15,131 nt of DNA, taken from positions 1 through 15,131 of the forward strand of contig JAEKFU010000622.1 in the NCBI GenBank assembly GCA_016522385.1. Direction: 5' to 3'. The DNA comes from Pseudomonadota bacterium. Its GTDB lineage: Bacteria > Pseudomonadota > Alphaproteobacteria > Rhizobiales > Aestuariivirgaceae. The translations under genes were made by a program, and so were the position numbers. Positions 1 through 6,594 of the stretch are shown here, piece after piece (within the stretch, counting starts at the first letter, position 1; the number at the start of each line of letters is the position of its first letter). The notes below the pieces were generated by a model that was given only the letters and a program-made list of their open reading frames with translations, was not told the origin of the DNA and did not search any database.

Positions 1-454
1 AACACCGATCACCATCCTGGTCGCCGACGACGATGCCGATGACCGGATGCTGATCGATGACGCCTTTAACGAGAGCAAGTTGCAGAATCCACTGCATTTC
101 GTCGAGGATGGCGAGCAGCTGCTGCAGTATCTCAAGCGCGAAGGCGAATACGAAAAATATAAGGATCATCCGTTTCCCGGTGTGATTTTGCTCGATCTCA
201 ATATGCCGAAAATGGATGGGCGCACGGCGCTTGCAAAGATCAAGGAAGATGAACGTCTGTGCAGAATTCCGATCATCATTCTGACCACGTCAAAGGCCGA
301 GGAAGATATCCTTCGCACCTATAATTTGGGCGTGAACTCGTTCATTACAAAACCCGTGACGTTCGATGGCCTGGTGCAGGTAGTCCGCACGATCGGGGAA
401 TACTGGATCGAGATCGTCGCTTTGCCACCGGAATGCCAGGTCAACGCAGCCTAG
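1..454 (+). CDS. Rcp-like single-domain response regulator (5' end outside window)
   Basis: Phosphoacceptor (REC) protein of a two-component system, cytoplasmic. The frame is open from base 2, and the codons before the first in-window ATG (47) already encode a canonical REC start (ITILVADDDADD), so the true start lies left of the window. The acidic pocket (DDD), the phospho-Asp in LLDLNMP (codon 194-196), the switch Thr in IILTTS and the Lys in FITKP are all present, so it should be phosphorylatable. There is no output domain. The longer beta2-beta3 stretch and the YWIEIVALP tail resemble the Rcp1 family that partners phytochrome histidine kinases. A sensor gene may therefore lie just upstream, outside the window (inference). 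It is followed after 15 bases by a hybrid kinase, probably in one operon. The REC assignment is firm; the phytochrome link is not. Confidence 0.93.
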   Translation, partial: TPITILVADDDADDRMLIDDAFNESKLQNPLHFVEDGEQLLQYLKREGEYEKYKDHPFPGVILLDLNMPKMDGRTALAKIKEDERLCRIPIIILTTSKAEEDILRTYNLGVNSFITKPVTFDGLVQVVRTIGEYWIEIVALPPECQVNAA

Positions 455-469
455 GACTTTTTGCGGGCC

Positions 470-1987
470 ATGCTACGCGACATCAAAATACTTCTCGTCG
501 AGGACGACGAAGACGATTACCTGATCGCCAAGGAGGTCTTGGAAGACGTTCAGGGGGACGACCTCGAACTCGATTGGGTACAGGATTATAATGACGGTTT
601 GAGCTATCTGGCTCAGAACGATGTCAGCGTGTGTCTAGTTGATTATCGAATTGGTGCCCATACAGGTTTGGAATTCCTAGAAGTAGCCAAAAGCCGAGGA
701 ATTCGATGTCCTTTCATTCTTTTAACCGGCGTTGGCCAACACGATATAGATGTCGCCGCAACACAGGCCGGCGCGTCGGACTTTCTCGACAAGTCAGCGT
801 TATCTCCCAGTCTGGTCGAGCGCTCAATACGCTATGCGATCGCCAATGCCAAAGCGATGGAGGCCTTGGCTGAGCAAACCAGTTTTCTGGAGACGACTCT
901 TGAATATAGCGGCGCCGGCATCGCGGCGCTTGATGCGAACCATGTGCTGACCACGTGCAACAATCAGTTCGAAGACCTGATGAAAAAGTTTGCCGATGTT
1001 CATTGCGGTGGCGGTGACGATGTCCGGGATGACCCAGTCGAGCATTTGCTGCACCAGTTGAATGAGGCGCCGGACAATGAACTGGAGTTCAAGGACGCCG
1101 CGGGACGGGTTTTCGAAATTAGGCAGAACCAGGCGCCGCACGGCGGTCTTGTCATATTTGCCGTCGATGTAACAGACCAAAAGGCATTCGAGGATCACCT
1201 GATCAAGGCCAAAGCAGAAGTAGAGGCGGCGAGCCGGGCGAAATCATCATTTCTGGCAAACATGACTCATGAGTTCCGCACGCCATTGCACGGAATTATG
1301 GGGTTTTCTGATCTCATTAAGAAGAATGCGGAAACTGATGAGATCAAGGAATATGTCGAGCAAATAATCGATAGTAGTGCGCATTTGCTCGAGATCATCA
1401 ATACGGTCCTGGCCTATTCCCGGCTTGAAGCCGGTCAACATCCGTTTGAAGACAGTGAGTTGCTTGAGGTCGATTGCCTGTTGGAGTTTTGCATCAAGCA
1501 GGTCAAGGCAGCGGCAGATGAGCACCAGGTTGGCATTATCGGACAGATCGATCCGCGCCTGCGGAGCCTGAATTGCGACGTGACTTCGGTGCGTCGGATC
1601 CTGATCAATCTATTGTCAAATGCGGTGCGATTTTCCAATGAAAACAGTGAGGTCGAGGCGAAACTCATCGTCGAGCCGAATGGTGAGTTGAGCATGACCG
1701 TCAAGGATCACGGCATCGGCATGAAGGCTGAGGATGTCGAGATGGCATTCTTGCCGTTTCATCAGATCGGCGGCGGGTATGACCGGCAGAGCGCAGGCAC
1801 CGGATTGGGTTTGCCGATGGTCAAATCATTGGCTGAGCTGCATGGTGCTGGTGTAAAGATCCAGACAGCGCCGAATCAAGGCACCCTGGTTACCGTGACG
1901 TTCCCTGCCGACCGTGTAACCGTACAACCTGCTGCCAGTGGCGCGCAGGTGCTCAAGACGCAACAAGTTAGCGTTGGCGCCCTATAA
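470..1987 (+). CDS. Hybrid sensor histidine kinase, REC-PAS-HisKA-HATPase
   Basis: Soluble histidine kinase of 505 residues with no membrane segment. Order: N-terminal REC domain (about 1-125) with acidic pocket VEDDEDD, phospho-Asp58 in CLVDYR and Lys in FLDKS; a PAS-like linker (about 130-240, starting LEYSGAGIAALDA and ending VDVTDQKAFE); a short coiled coil; HisKA with phospho-His267 in NMTHEFRTP; HATPase with N-box NLLSNAVRFS, G1 box KDHGIGM and G2 box GTGLGLPMV. All catalytic motifs are intact. The N-terminal REC suggests that it receives a phosphoryl group from, or is gated by, another kinase, so it may form a relay with the preceding response regulator. I chose the ATG at 470; an in-frame TTG at 461 would add three residues. 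Neither has a clear Shine-Dalgarno site, which fits translational coupling to the upstream gene. The signal it senses is unknown. Confidence 0.92.
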   Translation: MLRDIKILLVEDDEDDYLIAKEVLEDVQGDDLELDWVQDYNDGLSYLAQNDVSVCLVDYRIGAHTGLEFLEVAKSRGIRCPFILLTGVGQHDIDVAATQAGASDFLDKSALSPSLVERSIRYAIANAKAMEALAEQTSFLETTLEYSGAGIAALDANHVLTTCNNQFEDLMKKFADVHCGGGDDVRDDPVEHLLHQLNEAPDNELEFKDAAGRVFEIRQNQAPHGGLVIFAVDVTDQKAFEDHLIKAKAEVEAASRAKSSFLANMTHEFRTPLHGIMGFSDLIKKNAETDEIKEYVEQIIDSSAHLLEIINTVLAYSRLEAGQHPFEDSELLEVDCLLEFCIKQVKAAADEHQVGIIGQIDPRLRSLNCDVTSVRRILINLLSNAVRFSNENSEVEAKLIVEPNGELSMTVKDHGIGMKAEDVEMAFLPFHQIGGGYDRQSAGTGLGLPMVKSLAELHGAGVKIQTAPNQGTLVTVTFPADRVTVQPAASGAQVLKTQQVSVGAL

Positions 1988-2023
1988 ACCGCGGCTGTGC
2001 ATCTGTCCAAAAGGCTGTGGTTT
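1986..2023 (+). terminator. Possible weak terminator after the kinase gene
   Basis: The arms aaaccgcggct (1986-1996) and ggctgtggttt (2013-2023) can form an 11-bp stem, three pairs of it G-T, around a 16-base loop. The descending arm ends in TTTT and is not followed by a longer T run. It sits directly on the stop codon. Its position suits a terminator, but the wobble pairs and large loop make it weak. The rest of the 206-base spacer up to 2193 shows no convincing promoter. Confidence 0.3.
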
Positions 2024-2193
2024 TAACCCTTGATCAACCTTGCTTGCGACTTTCGCGGCTCGCAATGTTCACCCAATTAAACGATTGAAATAGATCGATA
2101 AAATCCTGGGCAGGTTTTTGGTCACTTTACGCAATCTAAAGAACTTTTAGGTAAAAAGACCAACAACCAGATTGCAGGCAGGGGCGGCGACTT

Positions 2194-3447
2194 ATGGGGA
2201 GCACGTTCGAAGAAACCGGTGAACGCCGCCAGGATACACGTCGTATCCTGGAGCGAGCGGATGCTGGTCGGCGGCAAGTCGATCGCGAACAGCGCGAGCT
2301 GCTTGGCGACGACGTTCGTGCCGCTGATTCGGATACGGTGTTCGCCGGAAAGTATGTGCTGCTGCTTGCTGCGATCTTCATCATCGCGCTGAGTATCATA
2401 AAATCCGCCAACGTCGTTTTGGCGCCGTTGCTCAACGATCCTGCAAAGATAGACCAAGTTGCCCAAGTGCTTGCGGCCAACAGCAATTACCACACTTATG
2501 ACCTGAATATTGAAACCCGCCGATTGCGGCATCAGCATATCCAACGTCTTGGCCGAACCCCTGAAGTCGCTGTGCTGGGAGCAAGCCATTGGCAGGAGGG
2601 CCATGCCGGGCTCGGCAGGGGTATCGACCTTTACAATGCACACGTGCACCGGGACTACTATGAAGATATCCTCGGTGTGACCGAGATGTTTGTCCGGTAC
2701 GGCAAGCTGCCGAAAAAAATGATTATCACCATTCGCGATAACATGTTTACGCCGGTCGAGGATCGCACTGACTTCCTATGGATACCAGGTCTGGCTGATT
2801 ATCGCCGAATGGCATCTCGGCTCGGTATTCCGGCTCACAACGCTTATGCCAATGGTATTACGCCGCAGCTGCGTCAAAGGCTGTCTCTGCCTCTGCTAAA
2901 GGCAAATGTTGAACGTTATCTGCGTGCACCGATCAAACCGCACGCATCCAGCGAGAGGGTGCATCCGACACTGGACACGTTACTGCCAGACGGCTCGATC
3001 CAGTGGTCAACATTGCACAATCAGGCCTTTACCAGCACAAGGTCAAAGCAATTGGCTCTGGCATTTGCCGATCAGCGCAAAAATGATCCGCCGAAGATGG
3101 ATCCGATGGGTATCGACTCTGTCGATCGCCTGCTTGGTTTTCTGCAGAAAAAGGGTGTTGAAGTCTATCTCGCCCATCCTCCGTTCAACCCGATTTTCTG
3201 GGAGGCAGTGCAAGGATCGCCCTATATGCGCGGTCTGCACCAGATTGAACATGTCACCAATTTGCTGGCGGCGAAATATGGTCTGAAGGTAATCGGCGGC
3301 TTCAATCCGCACGAGGTCGGCTGTAACAGCACGCAATACATTGATCCGGAACACTCTCGACCTGAATGCTTGGGGCGGATCATCGACGAGTTTTTGGCTT
3401 TGGACAAAGCCAAGAACGGATCGAAGGGTCGAAGGGGACGCGCTTAA
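2194..3447 (+). CDS. Membrane-anchored SGNH-hydrolase-like protein, DltD/AlgJ-type partner of MBOAT
   Basis: A 417-residue protein. It has a charged, Arg/Glu-rich N-terminal tail of about 50 residues (probably cytoplasmic), one membrane segment (about 54-69, YVLLLAAIFIIALSII), then a large domain expected in the periplasm. The SGNH signature is visible: the nucleophile block VLGASHW (Ser131) and the terminal D-x-x-H (Asp384, His387, in IDPEHS). The catalytic set therefore looks intact. SGNH proteins of this topology (DltD, AlgJ/AlgX, PatB) work with an MBOAT protein to place or proofread acyl groups on envelope polymers. The MBOAT gene starts on the base after this stop codon, supporting that partnership. 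Start: ATG preceded by AGGGG (2180-2184). The length is close to DltD as I remember it. The acceptor cannot be read from the sequence. Family assignment good; exact reaction inferred. Confidence 0.8.
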   Translation: MGSTFEETGERRQDTRRILERADAGRRQVDREQRELLGDDVRAADSDTVFAGKYVLLLAAIFIIALSIIKSANVVLAPLLNDPAKIDQVAQVLAANSNYHTYDLNIETRRLRHQHIQRLGRTPEVAVLGASHWQEGHAGLGRGIDLYNAHVHRDYYEDILGVTEMFVRYGKLPKKMIITIRDNMFTPVEDRTDFLWIPGLADYRRMASRLGIPAHNAYANGITPQLRQRLSLPLLKANVERYLRAPIKPHASSERVHPTLDTLLPDGSIQWSTLHNQAFTSTRSKQLALAFADQRKNDPPKMDPMGIDSVDRLLGFLQKKGVEVYLAHPPFNPIFWEAVQGSPYMRGLHQIEHVTNLLAAKYGLKVIGGFNPHEVGCNSTQYIDPEHSRPECLGRIIDEFLALDKAKNGSKGRRGRA

Positions 3448-4965
3448 ATGGCCTTCAGCTCATTTCAGTTTATCCTCATTTTCTTGCCGCTGTGCTATGC
3501 GGGTTTCCTGCTTGTCCACAGGCTGTGCGGCTGGCCTGGCGTCTTTCCGTATCTTGCTCTGGCTTCATTGGTATTCTATGCCCAGTTCAGCCCACTGCTG
3601 GCGGTAATACTGGCGGCTTCGGTGATCCTGAATTTTCTTATCGGTCGTTTCATCGTTGAGATTCAGGAGCAGCGCAACGCTGCAAGCTGGGTTACGGCAT
3701 TCGGCGTGATCGCCAATCTGACGGCACTCGGCTACTTCAAGTACACAAACTTTTTCATCGACATCGCAAACCAGGTGTCCGGTGCCGGCTACTCGCATCT
3801 CGATCTCATTATGCCCGTTGGTGTTTCGTTCTACACCTTCATTCAGATTGGCTTTCTGCTGGAAGCCTATAATGGTCAAGTAGGCAAGATCAGTTTCTCG
3901 CGCTATGCGTTGTTTGCAGCCTTCTTTCCCTGCGTGACGGCCGGTCCGCTGATCCTGCAGCGCGAAATGTTCCAGCAAATGGAAGAGAAAAAGGGCCCGG
4001 CATTCTCGAGCGTGGCAGTTGCCGTAGGCCTGACATTGTTTGGAATTGGGGTTTTCAAGAAAGTCATTCTGGCGGATTCAATTGCACCGTTTGCCGACGC
4101 GGCTTTTGACGGCGTTGCCGGCGGTGCGGCCATTGGCATGGCAGAAGCCTGGGTTGGCTCGCTTTGCTATTCGCTGCAGCTGTATTTCGATTTTTCCGGG
4201 TATTCCGATATGGCAATCGGTCTCGGTTTCCTGTTTGGGATCAAGCTGCCGCTCAACTTCAATTCGCCGTTCAAGGCCACCAGTATCTCGGATTTCTGGC
4301 GCCGCTGGCATATGACGATGACGCGGTTCTTCACCACGTATCTGTATACGCCGTCTGCCATGAAGACGACCCGTAAGGCTGTTCAGCTGAAATACAGCCC
4401 GTGGAAGCGCTTCCTGCACGCCTCGGCGATACCGATAACCTATACGTTTATCGTCGCCGGCATCTGGCACGGGGCAGGTTGGACGTTTGTTATTTACGGT
4501 CTCATCCACGGCCTGGCGCTGGCGGTCAATCATGGCTGGCGTGAGTTCAAAATGCCTAATCTGGGCCCGCATTTCGGCTGGTTGCTGACCATGTTGGTGG
4601 TGATCTGCGGCCTTGTCGTGTTCCGTTCACCAGACCTTACGGTTGCGTCAACGATGCTGGCCAGCATGTGGGGACTTGGCGGTTATTTTACCAATCCGGA
4701 TACAGTCCGGTGGGTTGCGATCGACATGATCTGGCCGCTCATCATGATCGGCATCTACAGCATCATCGTGCTGAACTTCCCGAATTCCCAGGAGATCCTG
4801 AGGAGTCAGTGGGTCAGCTGTGATCCGGCACCGGAGGAAACAGGATCTAAGTCGATCTGGCGCTGGCAGCCAACCGTGGGTTGGGCCGCCGCCGCAGGAT
4901 TGCTGCTTGTTATCGCATTCACATCATTGGGGAACAGTTCAAACTTTTTGTACTACCAATTCTAA
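3448..4965 (+). CDS. MBOAT family acyltransferase (AlgI/DltB-like) with C-terminal FLYYQF
   Basis: A polytopic inner-membrane O-acyltransferase of 505 residues, typical AlgI length. Diagnostic blocks are YFKYTNFF, MPVGVSFYTFIQIGFLLEAY, FFPCVTAGPL, LYFDFSGYSDMAIG, SDFWRRWHMTMTRF (His288) and AGIWHGAGWTF (the conserved catalytic His341). MBOATs of this branch take an acyl group from a cytoplasmic thioester donor and move it through the protein to an acceptor outside. The SGNH partner is upstream (its TAA abuts this ATG; AAGGGG at 3432-3437 serves as ribosome site). A carrier protein and its loading enzyme are downstream, so the donor is probably an aminoacyl carrier protein rather than acetyl-CoA. 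The last six residues, FLYYQF, match the F-(I/L)-Y-x-x-F ending seen on DltX-type peptides and many bacterial MBOATs. The family is certain; the substrate is inferred from context. Confidence 0.93.
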   Translation: MAFSSFQFILIFLPLCYAGFLLVHRLCGWPGVFPYLALASLVFYAQFSPLLAVILAASVILNFLIGRFIVEIQEQRNAASWVTAFGVIANLTALGYFKYTNFFIDIANQVSGAGYSHLDLIMPVGVSFYTFIQIGFLLEAYNGQVGKISFSRYALFAAFFPCVTAGPLILQREMFQQMEEKKGPAFSSVAVAVGLTLFGIGVFKKVILADSIAPFADAAFDGVAGGAAIGMAEAWVGSLCYSLQLYFDFSGYSDMAIGLGFLFGIKLPLNFNSPFKATSISDFWRRWHMTMTRFFTTYLYTPSAMKTTRKAVQLKYSPWKRFLHASAIPITYTFIVAGIWHGAGWTFVIYGLIHGLALAVNHGWREFKMPNLGPHFGWLLTMLVVICGLVVFRSPDLTVASTMLASMWGLGGYFTNPDTVRWVAIDMIWPLIMIGIYSIIVLNFPNSQEILRSQWVSCDPAPEETGSKSIWRWQPTVGWAAAAGLLLVIAFTSLGNSSNFLYYQF

Positions 4966-5004
4966 TCACTGAACTTTGAGCATTGACACAAAAGAGGCGT
5001 CAAA

Positions 5005-6219
5005 ATGAACCAAATGCTTACAGGCTCAATTGACACGGTGATCAACCTGCCTAAACAGGTGGATCCGGAGGTCGCAGCCGATATAGAAAAAGAATCGGTG
5101 TTCGTGTCTCCACATTTGGAGCGGATCACGGTATCGCGTTGTCGCACCAAAGCGACGGTACATCTTCGTTCTTCAGGAGATGTTGACGAGGTTATCGACA
5201 AAGCAACGCGTTACCTGGACGTCATGGCCAAACAGATGACCGGCTTTGACATCAAGGTGTTCCTGGAAAATGCGCGTAAGGACGACGGTCTGTATGAGCC
5301 GAACGTCAATCGCGAACTCGCCAAGCGCAAATGGCTGCATGATTACGGCAAGGGCCAGGTTGCCTATACTGGACCGGTTCTGCGACTGGCCCGGCTGATC
5401 AATGAAACGGCCGGCATGCTTTATGAGAAGCATTTCAACGTGTTTGACGGGCACTTTCCATCGTTCATCGATGCCGACACGTTGCACAAGTGCGGCTACT
5501 TCGATTCCCACCCGAACAATGTGACTTTTGTCGGCAATGTCATCGAAGACTTTGATGCGCTGGAAGAATTCCGTAAGGCGAACTCATGCTCGGAAGGTGC
5601 GCTACTGCCGCCGTCAGAGCACATCCATCAAGGTGGCATGTGCCTCAATCCCGCAGCCTGTTTTCCAGCTTATCCGACATTATCGGGCCGCACGCTGGAC
5701 GTGCAGGGTCATGTGCTGAGCTGGCTCGGGCGCGTTTTCCGGTATGAATCACGCAACATAATTGGGCTAGACCGGTTGTATGAGTTCAACGTCCGCGAGA
5801 TTGTCTTTCTGGGCACTGATGAGTATGTCCGCGACTGCCGGAAAAAGGCATTGCCGCTAATTCGTGAACTGGCCGAGCACTTCGATCTCGACATGAAGCT
5901 GCAGACGGCAACAGATCCGTTCTTTGCAACCGTTTCGGCAGCCAAGAAATTCTTTCAGCAGGCTCAGGAGGTCAAGAACGAGATTCTGATTCCGGTGCTG
6001 AAAGAAGACGGTACCGAAAAGGAGCTGGCCTGCGGGTCGGTCAACCTTCACGGTAGCTTTTTCGGCGAGCGGTTCGACATCAAGGCCGCTGACGGTGAAC
6101 CGGCGCATACCGGTTGCATCGGTCTGGGTATCGAACGCTGGGTGCTCGCCGGGTTTACCCAGCATGGATTTGATCCTGAACGCTGGCCAAAAGCAGTCCG
6201 GAAGCGGATCTTCGAGTAA
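5005..6219 (+). CDS. Amino acid:[carrier-protein] ligase, class II aaRS-like (SerRS homologue)
   Basis: A 404-residue class II synthetase-fold protein. Motif 2 is FRYES...GLDRLYEFNVREIVFLG (Arg246, Glu248) and motif 3 is GLGIERW (373-379). Zinc ligand candidates are Cys213 or Cys219 in GMCLNPAAC, Glu260 or Glu265, and Cys371 in HTGCIG. A Cys/Glu/Cys zinc site in the active site is known from methanogen-type SerRS and from the truncated SerRS homologues of Bradyrhizobium and Agrobacterium that load glycine or alanine onto carrier proteins instead of tRNA. There is no long tRNA-binding coiled coil. About 115 residues precede the catalytic core (which starts near KGQVAYTGPVLRLARL) and I do not recognise them. 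A carrier-protein gene lies 60 bases downstream, matching the known ligase-carrier pairing. Start: ATG with GAGG at 4994-4997. A genuine tRNA synthetase is unlikely. Glycine versus alanine cannot be decided here. Confidence 0.85.
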   Translation: MNQMLTGSIDTVINLPKQVDPEVAADIEKESVFVSPHLERITVSRCRTKATVHLRSSGDVDEVIDKATRYLDVMAKQMTGFDIKVFLENARKDDGLYEPNVNRELAKRKWLHDYGKGQVAYTGPVLRLARLINETAGMLYEKHFNVFDGHFPSFIDADTLHKCGYFDSHPNNVTFVGNVIEDFDALEEFRKANSCSEGALLPPSEHIHQGGMCLNPAACFPAYPTLSGRTLDVQGHVLSWLGRVFRYESRNIIGLDRLYEFNVREIVFLGTDEYVRDCRKKALPLIRELAEHFDLDMKLQTATDPFFATVSAAKKFFQQAQEVKNEILIPVLKEDGTEKELACGSVNLHGSFFGERFDIKAADGEPAHTGCIGLGIERWVLAGFTQHGFDPERWPKAVRKRIFE

Positions 6220-6279
6220 GGACGAATTGGGGCAACTGCCAAGATTCAACAGCAGAACTACGAGGCTGGAGTGAGTACC

Positions 6280-6507
6280 ATGAAACTTGAGAGTATAATT
6301 GCAAATGTGCTGGCGGTCGATGAAGCTCAGCTCAACGATGAGTCGAACGCACAGAACACGCCGAATTGGGATAGTGCGCGTCATATCGAACTGATGCTGG
6401 CTATCGAGGCAGCATTTCAGGTGCAGTTCACGATGCCGGAAATCACCGGACTGCAGAATTTGGGCGACATGCGCCGGGTACTGGAGTCCAAAGGCATTGC
6501 CGCATAA
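6280..6507 (+). CDS. Aminoacyl carrier protein (phosphopantetheine-binding)
   Basis: A 75-residue acyl-carrier-like protein. The attachment site is Ser32 in NWDSARHIELMLAIE, a variant of the usual DSL motif, followed by the helix that contacts partner enzymes. The acidic composition and the end of the fold (GDMRRVLESKG) suit a four-helix carrier. Its place directly after the amino acid:carrier-protein ligase indicates that it receives the activated amino acid on its phosphopantetheine arm and hands it to the MBOAT protein, the role DltC has in the Dlt pathway (inference). I chose the ATG at 6280, preceded by GGAG (6268-6271) with 8 bases between; an in-frame GTG at 6271 would add three residues (MST). 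No phosphopantetheinyl transferase gene is in the window, so a housekeeping one would have to modify it. Confidence 0.85.
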   Translation: MKLESIIANVLAVDEAQLNDESNAQNTPNWDSARHIELMLAIEAAFQVQFTMPEITGLQNLGDMRRVLESKGIAA

Positions 6508-6533
6508 ATTGTGCCTCGGAAAGTTTGAGCACG

Positions 6534-6561
6534 TGGACAGCACAGTCTGCTTGCATATAGT
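6534..6561 (+). promoter_or_regulatory. Sigma-70-like promoter for hyuAB
   Basis: TGGACA (6534-6539) and TATAGT (6556-6561) each match the -35 and -10 consensus at five of six positions and are 16 bp apart. Transcription would start near 6568, leaving a short leader before the hyuA ATG at 6595. The site lies in the 87-base gap after the carrier-protein gene, where a new transcription unit is expected from the change in function. Confidence 0.5.
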
Positions 6562-6594
6562 CTCGCGGCCAGAACCGATTGGTGGTCGAGGCGG

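Noticed and set aside
2040..2193. Promoter before the SGNH gene (TTAAAC and TAAAAT near 2077-2104)
   Set aside because: The -35 half matches poorly and several equally weak alternatives exist, so I did not annotate one although a promoter is likely in this gap.
2122..2649. Minus-strand 175-codon open frame
   Set aside because: Lies antisense to the start of the SGNH gene, has mixed composition without motifs, and the plus frame carries a membrane segment and SGNH blocks.
4078..4572. Minus-strand 164-codon open frame within the MBOAT gene
   Set aside because: Antisense to the most conserved MBOAT blocks; rich in Arg and His as expected for the complement of a membrane-protein gene.
3448..4965. 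Alginate acetylation operon (algI) as the meaning of the MBOAT gene
   Set aside because: No alginate polymerisation, epimerase or AlgF gene nearby; the neighbours are an amino acid ligase and a carrier protein.
5005..6219. Reading the ligase as a true seryl-tRNA synthetase
   Set aside because: No tRNA-binding coiled coil, cysteine/glutamate zinc-site candidates as in carrier-protein ligases, and a carrier-protein gene directly downstream.
5857..6543. Minus-strand 228-codon open frame across the ligase end and carrier gene
   Set aside because: Antisense to motif 3 of the ligase and to the carrier protein, both of which are clearly coding; its translation shows no recognisable domain.
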